DNA from: Candidatus Omnitrophota bacterium
GTDB lineage: Bacteria; Omnitrophota; 4484-213
Assembly: GCA_030640885.1 (NCBI GenBank)
Contig: DAOWIN010000152.1
Span: 1-10,183 of the forward strand
Direction of reading: 5' to 3'
DNA: 10,183 nucleotides
The notes under the pieces are model-generated. The model searched no databases and was not told the origin of the DNA. It saw only the letters and a list, made by a program, of their open reading frames with translations. Each line of letters begins with the position of its first letter. The first letter of the stretch is position 1. Shown in pieces: positions 1 to 5,462 of the stretch. The translations under genes were made by a program, and so were the position numbers.

Positions 1-783
1 CGCGAAAAACTTGATTATCTCAATAATCCGCAAAACTATGCTGAGGTTTTTGCTGAGGCTTTGACTGAAGTTGAAGTTGAGCCGTTTGTCAAGGCTTCCA
101 TACAGGATTTAAAACGAATGACTCAGGCGGATTCAATAATAAAGCAAAAAGGAAAACTTTATATTGGCTATCGGGTTTTCTTTGATAAGAGGGGCAATCT
201 TAAGGTTGCCGGAATTAAAGAGGTGTTTGATAAACTGAATGTTGTTTTTAAGGAAGCAGACAAAGATGCATCGCCTGTGGTAATAGTAGTCCCCAATGTT
301 CCTGCCTCAGATAGCGAAATTGCTCGGGCAATTACTAAAGTAATTCACACCCTGTTTAGATTTAAAATTGCTTTCATCACTGAATCAGGAGCTGAGCAAA
401 GCATTATTGCGAGGGAAAAGCAGAATATTGTTGCATTAGATGTTGTTGATAAATCTGCTAAACATTGGCACGATAATCTTTCGTTTCATCTAAAAACAAT
501 GATAGCCGAACCAAAAGAGGGAGAAATATCTACTCCCTTTGTGGCTATTGTCTTTTGGCTAAGAAATTTATCAGATATTGATGTTTACGGTGTTTGGTTT
601 GAAGTATTTGAGGATTGGTTAATAACTGTCTATAGAGGTGAAATTGAAGCCGGCGAGATAAGAAAAATGGTGGATGGTTTTAAAAGAAGTAAGACATTTC
701 CCGCAATTAAGCCAACTACAAGATTTTTTGAGAAATATCAGGATGTGTTAAAGGCAGAGCAGGCGGTATTGGAAGGGGTGTAA
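1..783 (+). CDS. Unrecognised protein, C-terminal part (5' end outside window)
   Basis: The reading frame is open from the first base of the window to the TAA at 781-783, giving 260 residues with no start needed inside the window. A TTG at 61 could be taken as a start, but 20 in-frame residues precede it and read as ordinary protein, so I treat the gene as truncated at its 5' end. The product looks soluble and mixed alpha/beta: a hydrophobic strand (SPVVIVVPNVPAS) is followed by a likely helix, and a second hydrophobic stretch (TPFVAIVFWLRN) lies in the C-terminal third. I see no signal peptide, metal-binding motif, Walker motif or clear membrane span. I do not recognise the family and give no function. 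A heptad repeat array and an intrinsic terminator follow directly, so this gene ends its own transcription unit. Confidence 0.75.
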   Translation, partial: REKLDYLNNPQNYAEVFAEALTEVEVEPFVKASIQDLKRMTQADSIIKQKGKLYIGYRVFFDKRGNLKVAGIKEVFDKLNVVFKEADKDASPVVIVVPNVPASDSEIARAITKVIHTLFRFKIAFITESGAEQSIIAREKQNIVALDVVDKSAKHWHDNLSFHLKTMIAEPKEGEISTPFVAIVFWLRNLSDIDVYGVWFEVFEDWLITVYRGEIEAGEIRKMVDGFKRSKTFPAIKPTTRFFEKYQDVLKAEQAVLEGV

Positions 784-788
784 AATAA

Positions 789-823
789 GCTGCAGGCTGC
801 ACGCCACACGCTCCAGGTTAAAA
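789..823. repeat. Heptad repeat array A (GCTNCAR orientation)
   Basis: Five consecutive 7-nt units in phase starting at 789: gctgcag, then variants at 796, 803, 810 and 817. They fit the reverse complement of the TTGNAGC consensus seen at other gene borders in this window. The array begins 5 bp after the stop of the upstream gene and sits between that stop and the terminator. Confidence 0.65.
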
Positions 824-853
824 AGCCAAGAACAAGATAAAAATAGAAGATTA

Positions 854-887
854 AAAATAGGGCGGTCAAAACCGCCCTATTTTTATT
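854..887 (+). terminator. Rho-independent terminator
   Basis: A perfect 13-bp stem pairs 854-866 with 871-883 around the 4-nt loop 867-870 (caaa). The GC-rich core is agggcggt/accgccct, and the outer part is A-tract paired with T-tract, so the right arm ends in a run of T. The A-tract on the left means it could also act on the minus strand. It follows the stop of the first gene by about 70 bp. Confidence 0.9.
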
Positions 888-890
888 TGC

Positions 891-1068
891 CCCCGTTAGA
901 AGTCTGGTTTTTAATAAGATTTAATTTGCATAAAAAAAGATTTTATGATTGCTGCAGTGCAACTTTATAAGGGTTCATTGGGTTTGTTGAGTTCATTGGG
1001 TTTATTGGGTTTAACTCCATAAGCCCAATTAACTCTATAATTCCATAAACTCTTAAACTCTAACGGGG
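891..1068. repeat. Non-coding interval bounded by a 10-bp inverted repeat, with short-period tracts inside
   Basis: The ends are perfect inverted repeats: ccccgttaga at 891-900 and tctaacgggg at 1059-1068. Inside, 973-990 and 991-1008 form an 18-nt direct repeat (16 of 18 identical, G/T-rich), continuing into a partial third unit. From about 1014 a C/A-rich stretch with roughly 8-nt spacing follows. The two halves can fold on each other: 1005-1013 pairs with 1020-1028, with one G-U pair. No ORF is supported here. It lies between the terminator and the galT promoter and may be a small element or a degraded hairpin. Confidence 0.5.
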
Positions 1069-1097
1069 TTGACAAAACCTATAATCAGAGATATAAT
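1069..1097 (+). promoter_or_regulatory. Consensus sigma-70 promoter for galT
   Basis: TTGACA at 1069-1074 and TATAAT at 1092-1097 are both perfect consensus hexamers, separated by the optimal 17 nt. Transcription should start near 1104, leaving a leader of only about 18 nt before the galT ATG at 1122. That leader contains the Shine-Dalgarno sequence GGAGG at 1111-1115. No operator-like palindrome overlaps the hexamers, although the repeat-rich interval abuts the -35 box. Confidence 0.88.
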
Positions 1098-1121
1098 TTT
1101 AGGCAATAAGGGAGGAGCAAA

Positions 1122-2108
1122 ATGCCTGAATTAAGAAAAAATCCTTTGACTGATGAATGGGTAATTATTGCCACAGAGAGGGCAAAACGGCCTGAAGATT
1201 TTCAGAAGAAGACAGCGAAGCTTCCTGAGGAACAAGAGCGAGTTGATACCTGTCCCTTTTGCGTGGGTAATGAAAAGATGACCCCGCCGGAAACCTTTGC
1301 CTTTCGTGAAAAAGAAACCTCTGCCAACAGCCCGGGTTGGCGGGTGCGCATAGTTCCTAATAAATTTCCAGCTCAAGAGATTCACGAAGTAATTATTGAA
1401 ACCCCCAGCCATAGCAAGAGTATTGCCAATTTATTACCGCAAGAGGCAGAGGAGGTTATCCTTGCCTATCAACAGAGATATTTAGCCGCAGAGGCAAATA
1501 GTAAAATCAAACAGATTACTATCTTCCGTAATCACGGGTTGACAACCGGCGCCTCTAAACTTCATCCACATTCACAGTTAATCGCTGTCCCTGTATTATC
1601 TCAGAAATTTAGAAATCAGGAAAAAAATGCGACAGATTATTGGCAGAAACAAGGGAAATGCCTTTATTGTGTTTTAGCAAAAGAGGAGATAGAAAAGAAA
1701 GAAAGAATTATCCTAAGCACTCCATATTTTACTGCCTTTACTCCTTACGCTTCCCAGTCGCCCTTTGAGGTCTGGATTTTCCCCACTCGACACCAGCATT
1801 CTTTTGGGAATATTTCTGCTGAAGAAACAAAAGATTTGGCAAAAATTTTACCCCAAATTTTATTCAAATTCTATTCCAAGTTAGACAATCCGGATTATAA
1901 CTATATTATCCACAGTTATTTTGAAAACACAGCTGATAAGCAAGCGAAGCATTGGTTTTTGCAGATTTTGCCGCGATTAACTCCTATTGGCGGTTATGAA
2001 TTAGGTTCAGGAATTTTTATAAACATTGTTAAACCAGAGGCGGCGGCGGAATTTCTCAGGTTGCAAGCCACAGGTTGCAAGCCACAGGTTGCAGGAAAGG
2101 AGGAATAA
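1122..2108 (+). CDS. galT: Galactose-1-phosphate uridylyltransferase (GalT-like HIT-superfamily nucleotidyltransferase)
   Basis: 328 residues. GalT moves UMP from UDP-glucose to galactose-1-phosphate in the Leloir pathway in the cytoplasm. The N-terminus RKNPLTDEWVIIATERAKRP is the family signature. The structural zinc ligands are present: C44 and C47 (CPFC), H97 (in ETPSHSKS) and H148. The active site H148-P-H150 carries the nucleophile H150, followed by S-Q rather than the G-Q of E. coli GalT. A second HIT-like half covers roughly residues 200-310 (HQHSFGNIS at 224-232). The start is fixed by GGAGG six bases upstream and by the promoter at 1069. The HPHSQ variant also leaves open a related activity such as ADP-glucose phosphorylase. 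The normal end is near FLR at about 313; the last 15 residues are translated from heptad repeat array B. The stop touches the next gene. Confidence 0.88.
   Translation: MPELRKNPLTDEWVIIATERAKRPEDFQKKTAKLPEEQERVDTCPFCVGNEKMTPPETFAFREKETSANSPGWRVRIVPNKFPAQEIHEVIIETPSHSKSIANLLPQEAEEVILAYQQRYLAAEANSKIKQITIFRNHGLTTGASKLHPHSQLIAVPVLSQKFRNQEKNATDYWQKQGKCLYCVLAKEEIEKKERIILSTPYFTAFTPYASQSPFEVWIFPTRHQHSFGNISAEETKDLAKILPQILFKFYSKLDNPDYNYIIHSYFENTADKQAKHWFLQILPRLTPIGGYELGSGIFINIVKPEAAAEFLRLQATGCKPQVAGKEE
2060..2094. repeat. Heptad repeat array B, coding for the GalT tail
   Basis: Five phased 7-nt units alternate gttgcaa and gccacag types, which also makes a 14-nt tandem repeat of about 2.7 copies starting at 2057. 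The array lies inside the 3' end of galT and covers the possible TTG start of the next gene, so it contributes protein sequence in one or two frames. Confidence 0.75.
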
Positions 2109-2476
2109 TACAGAGTTATAAAGATCTAGAGATTTATAAATTGGCGCATAAATTGGCGGTTGAGATTCATAAGATGACTTTAAGAGAGCTGCCAAAGTTT
2201 GAAATATATGAAGAAGGGTCTCAAATTAGAAGATCATCTAAAGGTGTTGTTTCAACTATTGTTGAAGGTTTCGGAAGAAAAGTGTATCAGCAGGATTATT
2301 TAAAATTTATGATTTATGCTCATTCCTCTTGTGACGAAACGAAAGAACATTTGGGGCTTTTGTTTGGAACAGATTCTTTGAAGAGTAAAGAAAAATTTGA
2401 TTACTTTCTCAGTGAATATGAAAAACTAAGTAAGATGATTAACAAATTTATCCAAAGCCTAAAGCTTTCAATTTGA
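2075..2476 (+). CDS. Four-helix-bundle protein (23S rRNA intervening-sequence family)
   Basis: The body matches the small four-helix-bundle family first known from 23S rRNA intervening sequences: an N-terminal SYKDLEIYKLAHKLAVEIHKMT helix, then QIRRSSKGVVSTIVEGFGRK in the position of the family's Q-RR-x-SI-x-NIAEG-R motif, then a helix with the YLKFMIYAHSSCDETKEHL pattern. The biochemical role is unknown. The start is unusual. Family members normally begin just before QSYKDL, which here is an ATA at 2108, preceded by a good AAAGGAGG (2096-2103) at 4 nt. The only standard start upstream is a TTG at 2075 inside the repeat, which adds 11 repeat-encoded residues. Coordinates use the TTG; a start at 2108 would give 122 residues. 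It overlaps the end of galT, so translation is probably coupled. No rRNA lies nearby. Its stop falls in the first unit of array C. Confidence 0.8.
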   Translation: MQATGCRKGGIIQSYKDLEIYKLAHKLAVEIHKMTLRELPKFEIYEEGSQIRRSSKGVVSTIVEGFGRKVYQQDYLKFMIYAHSSCDETKEHLGLLFGTDSLKSKEKFDYFLSEYEKLSKMINKFIQSLKLSI

Positions 2477-2514
2477 AACTTGAAACTTGAGGCTTGTAGC
2501 CTGCAGCCTGAATA
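2473..2514. repeat. Heptad repeat array C (TTGNAGC orientation)
   Basis: Six phased 7-nt units from 2473: two identical ttgaaac units, then ttgaggc, ttgtagc, ctgcagc and ctgaata. The array begins on the stop codon of the four-helix-bundle gene and ends on the A of the next ATG, so it makes up the whole junction and replaces any Shine-Dalgarno sequence. Confidence 0.8.
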
Positions 2515-3653
2515 TGAAAACAATTGCTGAGATTAATAAAAAAATTAGAGCAGGAAAGGTTGTAGTGGTAAATGCCGAAGAAATCGCAGAAATCGCTGAT
2601 GAAAAAGGCATCAAAGAAGCGGCAGAGGAGATTGATGTAGTTACTACCGGCACCTTTGCCCCGATGTGTTCCTCCGGTGTTTTTTTAAACCTAAAACAGT
2701 CCAAACCAAAGATAAAGGTTCAAAAGGCTTGGCTAAATAATGTTGAGCTTTATGCTGGATTAGCCGCCGGCGATCTTTATTTAGGAGCAGCACAGCTTCC
2801 GAATAATGACCCTTTGAATAAGCATTATCCCGGCGGGTTTAGATACGGCGGCGGACATCTTATTGAGGATTTATTGGCGGGCAAAGAAGTTAAATTAAAG
2901 GCGATAGGTTATGGTACTGATTGTTATCCCTGCAAAGAATTAAATAAGGTTGTTAGCTTAAAAGATTTCAACGATGCCATTTTGACCAATCCGCGAAATT
3001 GTTGTCAAAATTATAATGCGGCAGCGAACCTGTCTTCCAAGATAATCTATACTTATATGGGAGCGCTTAAACCAAATTTAGGCAATATTGCTTATTGTAG
3101 CGCCGGACAGTTATCGCCGTTGTTAAATGATCCCTTCTACCGCACAATTACTATTGGCACAAAAATATTTTTAGGGGGAGGGGTTGGTTATGTTTTTGGA
3201 AGGGGGACGCAAAGCAGTTTAAATGTAAAAAGAAAAAATGATATTCCTGTTTCGCCGGCAGTAAGTTTAAGGGTTGATGGGGACCTGAAACAGATGGAAA
3301 GCAAATGGTTGAGAGGTGCTTCTTTTCCCGGCTATGGAGCAACTTTAATGCTAGGTATTGGCATTCCTATTCCGGTTCTTGATGAAGATGTAATAAAATA
3401 CGCCGCGGTGAAAGACGAAGATATTTATACGCAAGTTGTCGATTACAGCGCGGATTGTCCCAATGGTCAAGACAAGATTTTGGGCGAGGTGAATTATAGA
3501 GAGCTGAGAAGCGGGAAGGTTGTTATAGATGGCAAGAAGATTCCCACCGTTTCTTTATCCAGTTATCATAAAGCAAAGGAGATTGCCGATATTCTAAAAT
3601 GGTGGATAGAAAATGGAAAATTTTTTCTCAGCGAAGCAACAGAAAAGATATGA
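2514..3653 (+). CDS. DUF39 homocysteine biosynthesis protein
   Basis: 379 residues from ATG 2514; an in-frame TTG at 2487 lies within the repeat and is less likely. The sequence reads as a DUF39 (HcyBio) protein. In Methanosarcina and some sulfate reducers this family is needed to make homocysteine from aspartate semialdehyde and sulfide. Family cysteines are present: C52 in APMCSSG, matching the N-terminal cysteine reported to carry a persulfide, and C137/C140 in GYGTDCYPCKEL. Other typical parts are KHYPGGFRYGGGHLIEDLL (103-121), NPRNCCQNYNAA, and the glycine-rich FLGGGVGYVFGRGTQ. The gene overlaps the next one by ATGA (3650-3653), so its partner is probably the RnfC-like protein. The known methanogen partner is instead a NIL/ferredoxin protein. 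No Shine-Dalgarno sequence precedes the ATG. Family assignment is strong; the reaction in this organism is inferred. Confidence 0.85.
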   Translation: MKTIAEINKKIRAGKVVVVNAEEIAEIADEKGIKEAAEEIDVVTTGTFAPMCSSGVFLNLKQSKPKIKVQKAWLNNVELYAGLAAGDLYLGAAQLPNNDPLNKHYPGGFRYGGGHLIEDLLAGKEVKLKAIGYGTDCYPCKELNKVVSLKDFNDAILTNPRNCCQNYNAAANLSSKIIYTYMGALKPNLGNIAYCSAGQLSPLLNDPFYRTITIGTKIFLGGGVGYVFGRGTQSSLNVKRKNDIPVSPAVSLRVDGDLKQMESKWLRGASFPGYGATLMLGIGIPIPVLDEDVIKYAAVKDEDIYTQVVDYSADCPNGQDKILGEVNYRELRSGKVVIDGKKIPTVSLSSYHKAKEIADILKWWIENGKFFLSEATEKI

Positions 3654-5029
3654 AAGCGATAAAAGCGACCTTTCGCGGCGGTATTCATCCTCCCGCCTTT
3701 AAATATCTTACCCAAAACAAACCTATCAAAAACGCTTCTTTACCTTCCCGCGTTGTTATTCCTTTAAGCCAACATATCGGAGCTCCTGCTCAGCCTATTG
3801 TCCAAATAGGAAATAAAGTAAGAGCAGGGACAAAAATTGGTGCGGCGGCGGGAAAGGTTAGCGCTAATGTTCATTCCTCTATTTCTGGGCAGGTAAAGGA
3901 TATTAAGAATTTTTTTCATCCCGCCGAAGGAAAGAGTTTATCAATAATTATTGAATCCGATGGCAAAGACGAAAAGGAGTTTTTGAAGATTGGGGAAAAT
4001 GCTGATTTATTTTCGACAGATGAAATTAAAGAAATTATTGCCTCTGCCGGAATTGTGGGATTGGGGGGAGCGGGTTTTCCTACAGCTGTTAAACTATCAC
4101 CGCCCAAAAAGGTAGAATATTTTATTTTGAATGCGGCAGAGTGCGAACCCTATCTAACCACTGACAACCGCTTGATTTTAGAAAAAACAGAGGAAATTAT
4201 TAAGGGAATGAAGTTGGCGATGAAGGTTTTAGGGGTTAAAAAGGGCTATATTGGTATTGAAGATAATAAGAAAGATGCAATTAAAAGATTAAGCCATTTC
4301 CAGTCTTTAGAGATAGAAATAAAGGTTTTAAAGGCAAAATACCCTCAAGGTGGAGAAAGGGAGCTTATTGAGGCAATTTTGAAAAGAAGGGTACCTCCTA
4401 AGGGTCTACCCTATGAAGTAGGGGTAGTGGTGAATAATGTAGCCACAATTTTTGCTATTTATGAAGCAGTTTATTTGAGAAAACCCCTTTATGAACGAAT
4501 AACTACTTTTAGCGGCGATGCTCTCCGGCAGGCAGAAAATCTTAGGGTTAGAATAGGTACCCCTTTAAAAGAATTAACAAAAGAATGCAAGGGTTTTAAG
4601 GAGACGCCGTCGGGGGTAATTATGGGGGGGCCAATGATGGGTTTAGCTCAACAGAGTTTAGAAGTTCCTTTGGTTAAAGGAACCAGCGGGGTTTTGTTTT
4701 TGAAACATTCTCGCTGGGCAAGAAGAAAAAATGAGATGAAGGAAGAAAATCCCTGTCTACACTGCGGAAAATGTGTAGAAGCCTGCCCCGTAGACTTAAA
4801 TCCCTCCTTAATTAGTTTAGCCACGCAGAAACAAAAGTGGAATGTAGCAAAAGAATTAAATGTAGATAATTGCATTGAATGCGGGGCTTGCGAATATATT
4901 TGTCCGGCAGAGAGAAGGCTGATGGATATGATTAAGGAAGGGAAAAAGGTTACAGGTTTCAAGCCACAGGCTGCAGGCAAGAAAAAGAAAAACTTCAAGC
5001 AAGACCAAGAATTAAAACTTCTATCTTAA
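3650..5029 (+). CDS. RnfC-like electron-transfer protein with two 4Fe-4S clusters
   Basis: 459 residues from ATG 3650, whose ATG overlaps the DUF39 stop (ATGA), implying coupled translation. Domains in order: RnfC-type barrel-sandwich N-terminus with FRGGIHPP (8-15); NuoF/RnfC-like flavin and nucleotide-binding core with GLGGAGFPT (137-145) and NAAECEPYLTTDNRL (161-175); an SLBB-like segment around 285-335 (GVIMGGPMMG at 322-331); and two ferredoxin motifs, C369-x2-C372-x2-C375-x3-C379 and C408-x2-C411-x2-C414-x3-C418. RnfC normally works in the membrane Rnf complex with RnfA, B, D, E and G. None of those is here and the protein has no membrane span, so a soluble role feeding electrons to the DUF39 enzyme is the more economical inference. 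The last ~25 residues after KEGKKV are lysine-rich and partly translated from array D, so the tail is probably not part of the fold. Confidence 0.88.
   Translation: MKAIKATFRGGIHPPAFKYLTQNKPIKNASLPSRVVIPLSQHIGAPAQPIVQIGNKVRAGTKIGAAAGKVSANVHSSISGQVKDIKNFFHPAEGKSLSIIIESDGKDEKEFLKIGENADLFSTDEIKEIIASAGIVGLGGAGFPTAVKLSPPKKVEYFILNAAECEPYLTTDNRLILEKTEEIIKGMKLAMKVLGVKKGYIGIEDNKKDAIKRLSHFQSLEIEIKVLKAKYPQGGERELIEAILKRRVPPKGLPYEVGVVVNNVATIFAIYEAVYLRKPLYERITTFSGDALRQAENLRVRIGTPLKELTKECKGFKETPSGVIMGGPMMGLAQQSLEVPLVKGTSGVLFLKHSRWARRKNEMKEENPCLHCGKCVEACPVDLNPSLISLATQKQKWNVAKELNVDNCIECGACEYICPAERRLMDMIKEGKKVTGFKPQAAGKKKKNFKQDQELKLLS
4949..4983. repeat. Heptad repeat array D, coding for the RnfC-like tail
   Basis: Four well-matched 7-nt units in phase from 4949 (gttacag, gtttcaa, gccacag, gctgcag) and a degenerate fifth. 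All lie inside the 3' end of the RnfC-like gene and are translated as TGFKPQAAGKK. The GalT tail carries TGCKPQVAGK from array B in a corresponding reading frame. Confidence 0.7.
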
Positions 5030-5035
5030 TCTTAC

Positions 5036-5095
5036 TTGCAGCTTGTGGCGTTCTTAAATTTTCTTGCTTGTAGCTTGTAACTTGAAGCTTGCAGC
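5036..5095. repeat. Heptad repeat array E (TTGNAGC orientation), left of rpmB
   Basis: Two phased blocks: 5036-5049 (two units) and 5061-5095 (five units), the second ending directly against the rpmB stop at 5096-5098. Positions 5066-5095 form an inverted repeat with 5337-5366 on the other side of rpmB, identical at 26 of 30 positions. The array occupies the convergent junction between the RnfC-like gene and rpmB. A short aagct/agctt stem at about 5086-5098 followed by a T-run could act as a weak terminator for the plus-strand operon. Confidence 0.75.
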
Positions 5096-5320
5096 TTATT
5101 TTTTAACCTTCCCGGCCTTGATACACGAAGTGCAAACCTTTAAAGTTTTATGCGTACCATTAACAACAGTTTTTGCATTTTGCAGATTGGGGAGAAAACG
5201 GCGGCGTGTAATACCCGTAATTTTTTTACCTATCCCTCCCTTTTTTTTTGCCAATCCGCGGCGGGAAATCTTATTACCCACTAATGGCTTTTTTCCGCAA
5301 ATTTCACATATTTTAGACAT
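5096..5320 (-). CDS. rpmB: 50S ribosomal protein L28
   Basis: 74 residues on the minus strand from ATG at 5320. Start MSKICEICGKKPLVGNKISRR is characteristic of L28, followed by the basic segment TGITRRRFLPNLQNAK and the C-terminal TLKVCTSCIKAGKV. Two CxxC pairs (C5/C8 and C63/C66) indicate the zinc-binding form of L28. Length is normal for the family. The ribosome-binding site AGGAGG (plus strand 5323-5328) is only 2 nt from the ATG, which is closer than usual. An in-frame upstream extension to 5368 would be translated repeat and is rejected. It is transcribed divergently from recG and convergently with the RnfC-like gene, and inverted heptad arrays lie on both sides. Confidence 0.95.
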   Translation of the reverse strand: MSKICEICGKKPLVGNKISRRGLAKKKGGIGKKITGITRRRFLPNLQNAKTVVNGTHKTLKVCTSCIKAGKVKK

Positions 5321-5336
5321 GGCCTCCTCGAAATAG

Positions 5337-5366
5337 GCTTCAAGCTTCAGGTTACAAGTTGCAAGC
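5337..5366. repeat. Heptad repeat array F (GCTNCAA orientation), right of rpmB
   Basis: Four phased 7-nt units (gcttcaa, gcttcag, gttacaa, gttgcaa) in the 5' leader of rpmB. This is the right arm of the 26/30 inverted repeat with 5066-5095. It is also roughly inverted relative to array G at 5399-5440. Confidence 0.75.
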
Positions 5367-5398
5367 AAAAAAAGGAAAAGAAATTTTATGATTTAGGT

Positions 5399-5440
5399 TT
5401 CTTGCTTGAAGCTTGAAACTTGTAGCTTACAACTTGAATA
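5399..5440. repeat. Heptad repeat array G, upstream of recG, with a possible -10 box at its end
   Basis: Six phased 7-nt units of TTGNAGC type from 5399. The final unit runs into TATAAT at 5439-5444, a perfect -10 hexamer 18 bp before the recG ATG. The best -35-like element is TTGAAA at 5413-5418 inside the array, with a 20-nt spacer that is too long, so promoter activity is possible but unproven. Confidence 0.65.
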
Positions 5441-5462
5441 TAATACCACAAAAGCAGAAAAA

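Noticed and set aside
2060..2094. CRISPR or direct-repeat array
   Set aside because: Units are 7 or 14 nt, contiguous and without spacers, and no cas gene is in the window.
2007..2195. Minus-strand 62-codon ORF over the galT/four-helix-bundle junction
   Set aside because: It is mostly antisense of the repeat array and two well-supported plus-strand genes.
5064..5336. Plus-strand 90-codon ORF across rpmB
   Set aside because: It is the shadow of L28 on the opposite strand; the minus-strand frame gives an unmistakable L28 with a ribosome-binding site.
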